Of a stretch of DNA of 64,000 nucleotides, positions 43,988 through 56,664 are shown one piece after another. The notes below the pieces were generated by a model. It saw only the letters and a list, made by a program, of their open reading frames with translations. It was not told where the DNA came from and searched no databases. Position 1 is the first letter of the stretch. Each line of letters starts with the position of its first letter. A program made the position numbers and the translations under genes. The DNA comes from Corydoras sp. C115 (taxonomy: Eukaryota; Chordata; Actinopteri; Siluriformes; Callichthyidae). The stretch is from NCBI GenBank assembly GCA_019802505.1, contig JAFMOC010000003.1, positions 4,902,001 through 4,966,000 of the forward strand, given 5' to 3'.

Positions 43988-46525
43988 TATGCCTGGTATA
44001 GATTTTTTTTCCTAGAACACGTTTTTATGTAGAAACGATTGGCAGCCACATGATTCAAGGTTCTATTTTGGCAGATGCAGTATAGTTTTTTTGTAAAACA
44101 GGAAGTATTGCAAATGTAATTCATGGTTTTAGCTATACAGGATGGTGCTGTGGGCCAGATAGGGCTTTAAATTTGACTTGCAGGTGCTATGAGTAGCTGC
44201 TTTTAGCAATTATATTTAGTAACTTTAGGTAGTAATTACATTACTATTTGAACATTGAGCAAATGAGCTATATGCGGAACATTGTTTACAAGCAATGCAA
44301 AAACAGATACAAGCCAATTTTAGATTTAATGACTTCATCAGATGAATATGCAGAAATGCTGACAATTCTCGTGTAATTTTTAAGCAGTGATAAGATCCTG
44401 TTTGAAAGTATGAGGAACAATGTTATGTCTTGTTTTCATTACCCCTATGATTACAACTACAGTTTGAGCTGTGAATAGCACCTGCAGTATGACAAAACAA
44501 ACTCATGACTCAGATGTTACCAAAAATGTTTTACCCATAGATTCTATTATCTGTTCCATCTCAATAGTCATAAGATGATGTCCTGTGAGATGAGATTTAA
44601 GATTTTTCCATTCATAAACAAAGGGGAAAAGAGGGGGCTGGTGGATGTAAATGCAGTGTTATTCTTCCCCCTTGTCTTGCAGGTTGGCTAATGGTTTACT
44701 GGGGAAAACCTGGCCTAATCCTTTAGATCCAGACAATGAACAATGCCCTTTTTATAACCTTAGCTTTAACTTCCTGAGTGTATAAATAAAGACATGCTGA
44801 ATGGGTTGCTAATCTCTTGCTTTATTGCAAAATTCCAGCTTGTTTCTCAAACAAAACTTTTCAGAGATTAAACTGGATGAAGCTGATTCGTCAATAGTTT
44901 AAGCAAATTACAGTATTTTCAAAGGTGTTCTTTAGAATAAAGATGCTTGTTTTTAAAACTATCAAAACAAATAGACTGGTAAGACTTTACATTTATTATA
45001 TAGTCAAAGGTACAGACCCCTGGGGCTCAATTTTAGCAATCTTTAGGTGAGCGGTCAATCATGAAGCTTGATTTAGGGTGTGTTAGTGTGCCGTTGCTAT
45101 CGTGACCACGGGCAATGTGTGTTTTGTGCATAATGGGAAATAAACCGATCAGTAGTAGGGCAGTTTTCAGTCCGTGCCTGTGAAGTGAGGGAGCCTATAA
45201 CCAATTAAATCCTGCTGTTCCTGTAATTTAGTATTTTTTGGGGGGGAAGGTGTTTAATTTATTTCAGTGATGGATATGTGAGTCAAACTGAATTGTTAAT
45301 AAGGAATTATAAAATAAATGGCAAATGCATCATACACATTGTGTTGACAATTTACTTTTTGTGTTTTTGTGTTGACAATTTACTGACATCAACTAGGTCA
45401 GTGGTGCAAATGTGTTTTCCATCGTCAAGACAGCAATACACCAGAAATGTAGAGAAATGAGCACACCTCATTTCGGTACCAACATGCCCATTGGTATAGA
45501 AATATTCACAAGCACTGTTTCTATTTCAAAGTTGCAGACAGATGGCATGAAAATAAATGAGCATCATGGTTTTCCTTGCAAGATAGGGTCCCTGATCTTT
45601 ACATTTATGGCTGGGATCCCAAACTTAATATTATTTACATCTTTAACTTAACATCATTATTAACAACATAAGTCTCTAAAAATCTGTCAATGGCATTTTG
45701 AAATGGGCCCTTGGAAATCAGGAAAAACAACATTTGTTGCAAAATCTTTAAAAAAACTGATTTTGAAAGGTTTGGCAGAGATTTCACATTCCAATTAATT
45801 TCCAAGGCGTCTAGTTGGGTAATTGTTAAATATTTTTGCTTTTTTTCCCCAAATTCTTGCTACAAGTTTGGTGTATATACTAGCCTGCAAATTATAACAC
45901 CAAATAATTACAATTACTCTTCTACTTATGAGCTAAACCCAAGAAAAAAGTCTTAGAAATATAATTTTAAAATCTCTGGTGGGCTATGTTTCAGGCCAAA
46001 TTTTAGCGAGGGACACCATAAGGATTGCTGGAAGTGGGACCTATGCTCACTATCCAATAACTCACAACTTGCAATGCATTTGTTCAGGTACACCAAAACT
46101 GGAGGTCCCACAGTGGCACAATGTTCTCTTTAAACTGAGCACATGTGACAGATGTGAAAGACTTTTGAGATGCCATGACAAATGTCATACTGCCTGTCAC
46201 AGCATAGCAATCATTGCCCAAACCTCCAAGTGCCAACTTTACAATCCGTACAGCTTTTTATTCTGTATTCCTTTTATACCTTATGTGAATACAGTAGATT
46301 TGGGTTCCTCCTGGTGCAGGACAATGTCTGTTCACATGTTACATACCTTTCATCTCATTTGAAGCATGCCCAGAGATTATTTGTTGTACATACTAGCATT
46401 TGAGGTCTGCTATAGAGATTACATTTACACATTGGATTAGACTGTCATCTATTTTAAATTGATTTCAGGTATGATTTTAAATCCAGTCCCTATTGAGCTG
46501 ATTTATTGTTATTTAGTTTTTTATA
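43988..46525. other. Non-coding; unassigned Cys/His-rich frame at 45,979-46,362
   Basis: Mostly AT-rich. From 45,410 to 46,400 several open frames of 80-127 codons overlap. The longest has CDRCERLLRCHDKCHTACH, but it begins at GTG and has no early in-frame ATG. A possible acceptor (TGTTTCAG) lies at about 45,994. I do not recognise it and do not call a gene. Confidence 0.35.
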
Positions 46526-46913
46526 AAATATACAGGTGGCACGGTGGCTTAGTGATTAGTACGTTCACCTCTCAGCACTAGGGATTCCCCGTTCGAATCC
46601 CCATCTGGGTGGAGATTCCATGTTCTCCCCATGTCTGCATGGGTTTCGTCTGGGTTCTCCGGTTTCCTCCCACAGTCCAAAAACATGGATCAAGTCAATT
46701 GAGTTCTCCAAATTGCCCCATATAGAGTGTGTATGCACGCGTGTCTGTGTCAGTGAGTGTGTGCCCAGCGATAGATTGGCGCCCTGTCCTGGGTGTATCG
46801 TCCCAGTGCCCGAAACGTTCTCCCCTGGATGGGCATGGGGAACCCCACCAGCGACCCTAATATAGGATAAAGCAAAAGATAATGAATGAATGAATGAATG
46901 AATGAAATATACA
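46526..46913 (+). mobile_element. DANA-like SINE with 9-bp target duplication
   Basis: The body at 46535-46904 has a TGGCTTAGTGA A-box, a near-consensus B-box and a (GAAT)n tail, flanked by AAATATACA at 46526-46534 and 46905-46913. Confidence 0.92.
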
Positions 46914-47022
46914 ATTCATTTTAGTGACAATGTTCAGCATTAATGTTTAATTTATCAAGATTTGATCTTTGATTTAATTGTCCCCTTATTATATATATAT
47001 ATTTTTTTTTTGTAAATAATTG

Positions 47023-47146
47023 CGGCATGGTGGTTTATTGGTTAGCACATTCCCAGTGTCTGGGTTTTTTTTCCGGACAGTGCAACAACATGTTTTCAAG
47101 GTAAATTGTCTGCTATACAGTATATTACACTTATTTAGTGTGTGTG

Positions 47147-47187
<41 letters not shown>

Positions 47188-47310
47188 CTAATGATGGATT
47201 GGCACCCTGTCTTGGGTGTGCCTCCCCCGCACCATTCTTCCTTTGATGGCCACAGAGAACCCCCCTAACCCTAGTCCCGAGTACAAGATTAACTGTAATA
47301 TAATGAGAAG
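47023..47310 (+). mobile_element. Diverged, internally deleted SINE
   Basis: TGCGGCATGGTGGTTTATTGG at the start, then a deletion of most of the 5' body. The GT-rich part has expanded to a (GT)n tract (about 47,139-47,188), and the 3' ATGATGGATTGGCACCCTGT block is retained. A further (GT)n and (TA)n lie at 47,333-47,371. Confidence 0.75.
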
Positions 47311-49625
47311 AGATTTACGTAGTTTTGTCTGCGTGTGTGTGTGTGTGTATCATATATATATATATATATATACATGCATACATCCATACACACTGTGAAG
47401 ACTGGACACAGGCATTACTAAAATTATTGAAAGCTTCATTAAAAACCACATGCTTCACAGTGTATAATTACACACACTTAAAGTTCCTATCACACTGAAT
47501 GACATTAAAATTAATTTGGCTATGACCATTGACTGTTGAACCTACAATAATGGGTATGTCTGATAATTATGGGTAAATTGAAATTTAATTGGAGCTGGAC
47601 TATGAGGAGAGAAAGGATAGTGAATTAAAATAACTATAAGAACTTTTCCAGTGATAGAATTACTGGAACATTATTTATTTCCTTTCATTTAAATAAATGT
47701 AACAGAAGCAAGGTTTATTATTCAGTATATACTAGTGATGAAATTATATTGCTTTTTATGTTTATAAATATCAACTGATGATCTAAACACATCACTTATG
47801 TTTATAAAAGGCCTTTCTTATTTTCTAGATGACTATAAATAGGTGTGCACCTGCATTGTATATTAAGTGCACACGTGCGGCATGCACTCATCTAATTAGG
47901 AATTCAAGAGGCAAAGGCAGAATGCATTAATTAGCTAATCAAAAGCTTCTCTTAATGTTCTAATTTACCAAAATTAGAAAATTGTAATCTAATTTACTGT
48001 GGCATGATTGTATGTTCCATTAAACTATTCAGAGTCATGGTTTAGAGTAATAGAAAAATGCCAAAAAAAAACTTTGAACATTATGGGGTAAGACATAGCC
48101 CACAAGAGATAATAATTAAATAATAATAACAAAAAGAAAATAAAAGCAAGCTAAAATATTTCAGGGAAATTCGCCCATCTGACATACCAAGCATTGCGTT
48201 TTACAACAACTCTGATGAGCACGTGACTCATACAACCTACAACCAAAACCATAAATTAGGTGGTAGAATACTCTTAGTATTGAGCAAGTGTAAATACAAT
48301 AAACTTAAAGTACAATAAATGAAATGATTAAAATTCCATGACAGTACTACGCTGAATTTATATACAGTACGCAGATACTCAGGAGTTTGTGTCATTATTA
48401 GCTGCCTACACAAAGCACCACATAAAAAATTAGACCTGTGCCACACGCACAAATGGGTAGCTAGTCTCATAGACAGCTCTTGGTTTCCGTCAATGGCCAG
48501 CAGTCAGTTAGCGTCTTGTTGTTCACTGCCCGCTTTGTTTCAGTGGGTCTGGCAAGACTTACTATGCTAAGTGGATAGCAGAGTGTTAGTACCATGTGCT
48601 CGGCTCCATTTTCCACCTCCATGTGGGGTACTGAGCATGGTTGAAAAAATAAGGCACCCCAAAAACACAACTAGCGTATGACACAAACAGCAGCCAGGCA
48701 CTGTAAAATATGGAAGGGGCATGATGGATGCAAAACTGCTCGACTGAACAAATCGTGGGTAATGTCCCAGCATCGTCATTCAAAAACAGTGAGCTGTTGT
48801 ACAGCTTGATGCTAGGATTAATCACTGGCATAGATGAAAAGTCCCATCACATTACAATACCTTCCTTTCCCTACGAACAAAAAAAAAGCCAAAGTTAAAA
48901 AAAAAACTTAAAATAAGTGATAAGTGAATGGGCACTGTGATGCAAAGTTGAATCAGGGTTAAGTCCGCCCATAAGAGTCTCTGAACATTCAGTTATGGGG
49001 TAGGGCATGCTGGTTAAATATGTGGGCATGCCAGACCCATTAGACAAAAAAAAACCCGAGACATGTGAAATTTACTTTAATTAAATAAACATAATAAAGG
49101 CAAAATAACTTCTCATGACACGTGCCTGTTTTAAATACTACACATACCTTCAGTGAGCACGTGTATGACAGAGTGACAACAATCTAATCAAGTGACGCAA
49201 TTATGTCCTCATGCTTAAATTAATGACAAAGTGAATTCAGGTGGTTTTCAGAGAATAGGAGTGTTTTTTTTAATCATATGCTAGCATGCATGCACTTCAT
49301 ATTACTCAACAAGAAGAAAAACACAATCGATTATGCTTTTCTATAAATGGCTGTCCTGCTAGAGCAAGGTTTTTGCAAAATCAGATAGAGATTTAAAACA
49401 TCTACAGATAAGATAAATTAACATCTAAAATATCTTGCACATAGACATGAGTGGGGTAGGCAGTAATCACAAAGAATCATAAGTCTATTCAATGAAAACT
49501 GACATTTCAAATATCATAAGCCATCATCTTCAGAAATTTTATTGGACTGGCACTAAACAAAAAAATTAAAACACGTCATTATCTTGTCCAATGCAGAATT
49601 ATGAAATATCACTGAAGAATACTTT
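47311..49625. other. Non-coding; less AT-rich patch at 48,440-48,850
   Basis: Microsatellites at 47,333-47,371. The patch at 48,440-48,850 has overlapping minus-strand frames of 60-81 codons with no recognised family. Nothing else is supported. Confidence 0.4.
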
Positions 49626-49940
49626 CATGAGCGGCACAGTGGAGTGGTTGTTGGCACATTCACCTCTCAACACTGGGGATCCTGATGTGGGTGGAGTTTC
49701 CATGTTCTTACCGTGTCCGCATGGGTTATCTCTGGGTTTTCCAGTTTCCTTCCACGGTCCATCAAATTCTTGTTGTAATGTGGCTGCTCTCAATTGCCCC
49801 TATATTGTATGTGTGTGTGCTCAAAGATAGATTGGCGCCCTGTCCTGTTCTGCTCTGTTCCTGAAATTTTGTCCTCAGGATGGACATGGGTAACCATGCA
49901 ACCCTAGTATAGGATTAAGCAGAGGATAATAAGATGGTAT
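49626..49940 (+). mobile_element. Diverged SINE
   Basis: GCGGCACAGTGGAGTGG start and recognisable CCACGGTCCA, GATTGGCGCCCTGTCC and AGGATTAAGCAGAGGATAAT blocks. The promoter boxes are decayed. Confidence 0.78.
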
Positions 49941-50035
49941 TAGATAATTTTTATCTAATCACCCATAGTTCATGATGACTTCAGTTTTGTTTTATTATGA
50001 ATTTTTAGTTTTTAAGACATGTTGCTAGAAATTTG

Positions 50036-50152
50036 TTGCTTTATATTGCCCCTATATACTGTGTGTGTGTCTGTGTGAGTGAATGGGTGTTTAGCGATGG
50101 ATTGGTGCCCTGTCCTGGGTGTATCTTCCCAGTACCCAAAACGTTCTCCCTA
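50036..50152 (+). mobile_element. Internal SINE fragment
   Basis: TTGCCCCTATATACTGTGTG through GATTGGTGCCCTGTCCTGG to AAAACGTTCTCCC. Only the middle of the element remains. Confidence 0.78.
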
Positions 50153-52145
50153 AAACATACAAGCTTGAAAAGTGTACAGAATAAAACTCACTGAAAACTG
50201 CACAACATACACAGATCTGAACTTGGGATGATACACGGTGCTAAGAATCCTAAACAAATTTAGTAACTATGGTTTTCTGTTTACAGATGTGCCAGTCGAT
50301 TGAAGCATGCAAAAATGTGAATGTGGTGAGAAATGCAATTATTGTTTACAGAAACTAGAGAACTTTTATTATTCACCAATTCCAGGTTTCTGATAAGAAT
50401 GTTCCACAAGCACAGAATGGAAATGTATAAACTGTGTTCTAATAAACTGCTTTAAATCTGACATCTGTACCAAGTGAAATTTCTGGTAAAACTTGAAAAT
50501 ATAGATTCTGGATAACAGATTACAAAGTTTTTTAAATTATTGGAAAAGAATCAGATACAAAGATTTATTATTAGCATTATTGTACCTACTTTCTTTTCCC
50601 TACCATACACACATTTCTGAAATCATGTTTTCTCCTTTTTCAAATGGATTAAATAAACTTCAGTCATAGAATATTTATCAATTAGGAGCAAGCACGTCAA
50701 ACACTTATTTTCTCCGAGCATCTGGCAAAGCATGATTATTTTGTATGTGATGCCCATGGGGAATTTATTAGACCCAAAAACAAGGTCAAATCTTTTTTTG
50801 GTTTTCACGTGGCTTGTTTTGATTAACATAGCTGTTTCCCGTGAGTCCTCTGAGACATAGCTGTAGTTCAAGTTGTAGCTGCATTAAAAAAGCTGCCTGT
50901 GTGGGTTCATTGTTTATACACATTAGCATCCTGCCAACAACTGAGTTTAGAGCCAGACCTCACAAAGTTTGATAATAGATATTTTAATGCTCAAATTTTG
51001 AGACAATAAGACCTTAAAAATCTTACAGAAAGTCTTTGTCATGTATTTAGTGTATGATAAGATGTTGTAAACTGTTTAGAGTGTTCTGACCTTAGTTCCT
51101 CTGGAAACATAGGAATTTTAACCTGTTTGCAAACCTATATAAAAATGCACAACTTTAACTGAAAACTTATTCATTAAAGCATTTTTGTTAATTCATACAT
51201 TATTAATATGTTCAAATCTAGTAGCAATTAAGGATCTAATGTTCATATATCATATATATATGTTCATATATATAAACATATTATCGTATGTTTCGTCTGA
51301 AAGAGAAAATCACTAAGCTTAGAGGAAATCCACACAAACACAGGAAGTACATTCAAACACCAGGCAGAAAGCAATTAGCTTTTGTTACCAAGCTAAATGT
51401 TTAGCTTTTTACATAGAGGCACCCGCCGTGGACGAGGTGAGTAAGTGACTAACATTGTAAGATAAATGCATTTATATTTACATCCCACTCTGTAAATAGT
51501 GTGTGTGGGGTCAGTGGCAGCTTTGGGCATGCACAGTTCAGTTGCAGTTGTGAAAGTGGAGCAATGTGGGTCTGCTCTGAATGTGAGACTGAGCACTGAG
51601 AGTGTTGTGAAATGGAGCTCACAGCAGAACCTGCAGCTCACTGAGGACAGAAACCGAAGAATATCTCCGATAATACCAGAAAATGTAACTAGTTTTGTCG
51701 CTAATCACTATTTTTTTAAAAAAGAAAGTCATTAGAGGGTCTGAAAAGTCGTTAAATATAGTGATAATGTCAATAAGCAACAGTGACTCCTGACCCCAGT
51801 GATGTGAAGGCTTTATTTTGCAGAGACATAAATTTCTGTCAACTGTTACTGTCACATGTCTATTTTAGATAATAAAAAGGCCACATTCTGAGTTACTACT
51901 GCATGGCTTTGTAGATGGTGTGTGATTCCACTGGCTTGTCTGCAGTTCTGATCTCCAGTTTAAAAAATAATGGTACTTCATGATGAGAAGATTCGGACAA
52001 AGGAAAACCAGACTGACAAGCAACTGAAATGTTTAATACAGGCAAAACCGCAACATTTAGCATATTAAAATTAAAATATAATATTTTATATATATTTTAA
52101 TATTTTATATATAAATAAAATATAAAAGAAAATATATTAAAAAAA
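50153..52145. other. Non-coding, no recognised feature
   Basis: AT-rich, with less AT-rich patches at 50,690-50,890 and 51,410-51,660. No coding exon or RNA gene is supported. Confidence 0.4.
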
Positions 52146-52530
52146 ATGGGGGCAGCATGGTCACCATTATTGGTCACAATGTTCGCCTCTGAGCACTGGT
52201 TTGTGATCTGGTTGGAGTTTCCATGCTCTCTTCATGTCAGCATGGGTTTTCTATGGGTTCTCAGGTTTCCTCCCATGGTCGAAAAACATGGATTCAAGGT
52301 GAATTGGCTGCTCTAAATTCCCCTAATTAAATTGCACCTATATAGTGTGTGTCTCTGTGAGTGTGTGCCCAGGGATGGATTAGTGCCCTTTCCTGGGTGT
52401 ATTAACCCAGTGCTGGAAACCTTCCTCCCTGGGTGGACATGAGGAACCCCCCCCCCCCCCCCCCCCCCCCCCCGTGCAACCTTAGTCACTGGTCACTTAG
52501 TCACTGGAACTAAGCAAAAGATGGTTAAAT
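52146..52530 (+). mobile_element. Diverged SINE carrying a C27 homopolymer
   Basis: Recognisable GGGGGCAGCATGG start, TTTCCTCCCATGGTC and GATTAGTGCCCTTTCCTGG blocks. At the place where the family has GGAACCCCACCGCGACCC, this copy has 27 consecutive C at 52447-52473. Confidence 0.85.
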
Positions 52531-53990
52531 AAGATATTTAAAAGGAGTGACTGTTTTTATTGTGTTATAGGCATTAGTTTCCCCAAATGTCTTTATTGTC
52601 ATTGTTTGCACTGTATCTGCAAAGAGCATGTAATAACACGACCTGTTTATGAATGCGGTGGTTGCTAGGTGAGGAAATTGTTCTGTGCATTGTCTAACAT
52701 GGCAGTTTGTTTACAGCTAAAAAGCATCAGCAGATCTAACAATGTTATAAGTTTGGTTCTAAAAGCCAGTGCTAATTTTCTTATTTCAATAAAAAGGATT
52801 AGAGCAGTTCTGTTCTGTCTGTCCTACCTGCCCTGTCACAAAGCCTCCATCTGAAACACATGGATTTAATTGGTTATCCTTTATTCATGACATTGTAGCA
52901 CAATGGTAAAGAGAAAATCATCTCTGCTCTGACTCATATTTTGTAACTATGGTAACGGCAATGTGTTTGATAATATGGAATGTCAGTGTCAATCGATTGT
53001 TTTAACATGACACACTCCTACAACAGAGGCTCTGTTAAAGGAATATCCACACATATGTTCGATCTGTGATTACAAAAGTGATTTTAAGCAGTTTAATCAA
53101 GCGATAAAGAAACATATAATTTATTTTAAAAAAATAAGCTCTATTACCAATAAAACTACTAAAACATCCCCAAAATAAGAATGTCAGGTCCTGCTGTTTT
53201 CTTCACCATATTAAGCTCTCCATTCTGGTGCAGTGGATTTTGTTATGCTCCTACACCTTCAAGCACTCACTGTCAAATTTCATTACTTGCAGTTCTTCCA
53301 TGTTCTGATAACCCTTAGAGTTAGAAGCTTTTGCAAATATCAATTTAATAAATATCTATGAAACACTTATTTATCTTTAAGACAATGTCTATGTCACTGG
53401 CAAAAAAATATTCATATATACTATGAATAGCAGCAGTATTACATTTACATTTGTATTGTATTTGTGCTTAAGTTTATTGTTGTATGCATAATTTTATGGA
53501 GGCTAGAATTTAGAATTTAGTATATCTAAGCCTGAGGAATTGAGCAAGCCTCCAGCACTTGCATGTTAGCTCCAGTTCAGTTGGAAAGATGGACTAACTA
53601 GAATGTGAGTTTGTACCGCAGGCCTTACTTTCCTTAGTTAAGGTCAGTGTTGATTATTTTAACAATAAGACCAGAACAAAAAAGGTATACATATGAGAGT
53701 TCAGAGGACCAATGCTGACACAGCCAAAAACAAAAAGCCTCATGTCACATTTGCCAAACAAACAATTTCATGATCCCCAAAATTTGGAGGAAAAATTTTC
53801 TCTGGATGGTAAACAAGACAAACGTGTGCATTCACTTACATTTGGCATAAACTAACCCACCATTCAAAAAGGAAAGAATACCAAAGGTTTGTCAGTGGCT
53901 TAGTCATAATCTAGACTTAATACCAATTGAAAATGACCATTTTGTATCAACTCATGTTATGATTTGTCTGATATTAAAATTATGATAATC
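52531..53990. other. Non-coding, no recognised feature
   Basis: AT-rich spacer. Confidence 0.5.
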
Positions 53991-54359
53991 TGACAAAAAT
54001 ATTCATTCATTCATTGTCTTCCGGTTTTATCCTTTATTAGGGTCGCGGGGGGGGGGGTCCCCATACCCATCCAGGGAAGAACATCTCGGGCGCCGGGCAG
54101 ATGCACCCAGGATAGGGCGCCAATCCATCGCTGGGCACACATTCACTCACCCAAACATGCACACAAAAACATTTGGAGAATTCAATTGACTTGATCCATG
54201 TTTTTGTACTGTGAGAGGAAACCGGAGAACCCGGAGGAAACCCATGCAGACACGGGGAGAACATGGAAACTCCACCCAGATGGGGATTCGAACCGGGAAT
54301 CCCTAGCGCTGAGAGGCGAACGTGCTAACCACTAAGCCACTGTACCGCCCTGACAAAAA
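53991..54359 (-). mobile_element. DANA-like SINE, minus strand, 9-bp duplication
   Basis: The body at 54000-54350 has an intact inverted B-box (GGATTCGAACC) and A-box (CCACTAAGCCA), flanked by TGACAAAAA at 53991-53999 and 54351-54359. It carries G11 at about 54047-54057 (C11 on the element strand), at the same site as the C27 run in the copy at 52.4 kb. Confidence 0.92.
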
Positions 54360-54493
54360 AAAAAAAAAAAGGGGCAAATACTTCACAACACTAAGTATAG
54401 TATGATCTGCATATATGTAAAATAACCATTAATGCAGAGGCTTATACAGCCATTTTTGGAAGCCTTATTTTCTTGTAATTAACTTTGTCACTA

Positions 54494-54690
54494 GGGCAGC
54501 ACGTTGACCTAGTTCCCCCCACAGTCCAAAAACATGGACTTTCTAAATTGCCCCATATAGAGTGTGTTTGTGGGTGTGTATGTGTGAGTGAGTGTGTTCC
54601 CAGTGATGGCGCCCTGTCTACGTTCTCTCTTGGATGGGCATGGGGACCCCACTGTGACCCTACTAGAGGAATACGCAGAATAAATTTTGT
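54494..54690 (+). mobile_element. Internally deleted SINE
   Basis: GGGCAGCACGTTGACCTAG jumps directly to CCACAGTCCAAAAACATGG, then the 3' half to CTAGAGGAATACGCAGAATAA. About 120 bases including the B-box are gone. Confidence 0.75.
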
Positions 54691-55410
54691 CACGAGACAA
54701 GCAGTATTTGATCAACTGCTGACTGCTAAAACTTTACACTACTCCAGAAAGCATGTAAAAAATATCCCCACTGTACTCCAATCAAACAAATCTTAAATTC
54801 ACTGTAATTTTAATGTTCTTAAACTTAAACATTTCTGTATAAATAAGTAATAAGTAATTGACAGAGCATGTATAGTCAAAAGACCACAGTAACAATGCTG
54901 CACCAGATGCACTTATGAACATCACCTATCAACTGTTAAAACCAAAACACATTATTGTCTATAAACACATACACATAGTCCATATGTTTATGTCCCTATA
55001 CAGACCTGAATTACTGCAACATGTGCAGGTAAAGCAGAGCCGCATTTTGTGGATGGCCAAGGTGGTGTGTCCTTCATCTTTAGCAGCCAGACTCCTGTGA
55101 TGGAGTAGGATATAGCAAACTTAAAAATACCTGCCCTACTTTATACACCTCAATAAAACCTTGGTCTCACAGGCTATTTAGAAATAGGTTCTACTAGCCT
55201 TTTGAGAGATGAAATGAAGAATGTTATTACCACACCCATACAGTTTTGCAGAACAAAAATGTTTTACCAACAATTAGTGCATGTTAAAATAAAGGGTCAA
55301 TTTGTAAAAGTACTGGATAAATCTTGTGCACTGGGTTAATTTACAAAAAAAAAAAACACTGAGTGAGCATTGTAAAACTTTTCATCAACCACACATATGT
55401 CGACACCAAA
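54691..55410. other. Non-coding, no recognised feature
   Basis: AT-rich spacer. Confidence 0.5.
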
Positions 55411-55725
55411 TGTTAGCTAGTCTGCCACTTGGTGCTGAGGATCCAGTTTCGAATCCCGATACGGGTGGAGTTTCCATGTTCTCTCTGTGGGTTTTCTCTG
55501 GGCTATTCGGATTCCTCTCACAGTCCAAAAATATGGATTCAAGGTGAATTGGCTGTCCCTATATGGTCTGTGTAGGTGAATGTGTGCTCAGCAATGGATT
55601 GGCACCCTGTCCTGGATTGTATCTGCCCAGTGTCCAAAATGTTCTTCACTGGATTGGCATGAAGAGTCCCCCCTAGACCCCAGATTAGCATTACGTAGGA
55701 TAATAAGTACATAGGATAAAAAGAT
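55411..55725 (+). mobile_element. Diverged SINE
   Basis: TTTCGAATCCC B-box remnant, GGGTGGAGTTTCCATGTTCT, CACAGTCCAAAAATATGG and GATTGGCACCCTGTCCTGG blocks, ending AGGATAATAAGTA. The A-box side is lost. Confidence 0.78.
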
Positions 55726-56289
55726 AAGAGAAGAATCAATGGTTCTAGTGAAGGTCAACGTTAGATCTTTAACATACAAAGACTTTTATCAGAAGTGTTT
55801 CCAACTTTGGGAAAACAGTAAAATAAAAACCCTTTTTATCCAGCTTGATTTTGCAAATAAGCAAAAAACTATGACCTGGTTCTTGTGATACCTCCACTAA
55901 ATGCCTTTTAGTGTTTTAATTGTAACACATTCAGTCTGACTTCATTATTAGTTTCTGACAACAGAGGAATGGACATTTTCCAGAATGGACACACACACAG
56001 ACACACACACACAATTTTAAAGAGAAAGACACTGACAGTGTGTTACTCTTTAGAAAACGTTAATCAGTTGTATGGCTTCTGCTAAATTCTCATCATAGTG
56101 ATGTTTGTAAGAGATTTACCGCAGACCAGAGCCCAGCTGTAGTGAATGCCCTCTGCAGTAAGCTTTCAGTGGACTTTTGATCTGGTGAGTTCAAAGTCTG
56201 CTTGGATGATGATGGCGTTATTGCAACATGCTGTGAACATGGCTCAGCTTTTAAAGCCAAATAAGCTTAAAATGAAAAAATAGATAGAT
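55726..56289. other. Non-coding, no recognised feature
   Basis: A short CA-rich tract lies at about 55,988-56,012. No gene was recognised. Confidence 0.45.
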
Positions 56290-56440
56290 AGGCAGATACA
56301 CCCAGGAATAGATAAGCACATACACCCAGGACAAGCATCGCTGGGCACCCTCTCACACACATTACATAGTTGCAATTTAGATAGGGGCAATTTAGAACAG
56401 TCAATTTACTTTGAATCCATGTTTTTGGACTGTGAAAACC
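56290..56440 (-). mobile_element. SINE fragment, minus strand
   Basis: CAGATACACCCAGG occurs twice in a row, then CATCGCTGGGCACC and CCATGTTTTTGGACTGTG. It is an internal piece only. Confidence 0.7.
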
Positions 56441-56464
56441 TATATAAGGTAATGCTTATAATTT

Positions 56465-56664
56465 GATGACAGCATTCGCCTTAGTTATTTCTGACTTTTT
56501 AGGGTGAACAGTGTTAATGCTAATGCCAAAATAAGACTAACTGGGTTACCTCTGTGCTAGTGTATGAAGAGTTTAGAAGTGGATACTGAATGTAACAGAT
56601 TTTTTAAGGATAATCTGATGGTGGACAACATAAAATAAATGAGATCAGATGTAAAACCACGTAA
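56465..56664. repeat. Local duplication, copy 1 (left of E2)
   Basis: Shares CCTTAGTTAT...CTGACT-TTTAGGGTGAACA, AAGTGGAT and GATAATCTGATGGTGGACAAC...AGATCAGATGTAAAAC with 61,120-61,640. Copy 1 continues at 59,380-59,440 (ATAGTTTATT, GTACAAATTGTGTACT), so E2 interrupts it. Confidence 0.85.
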
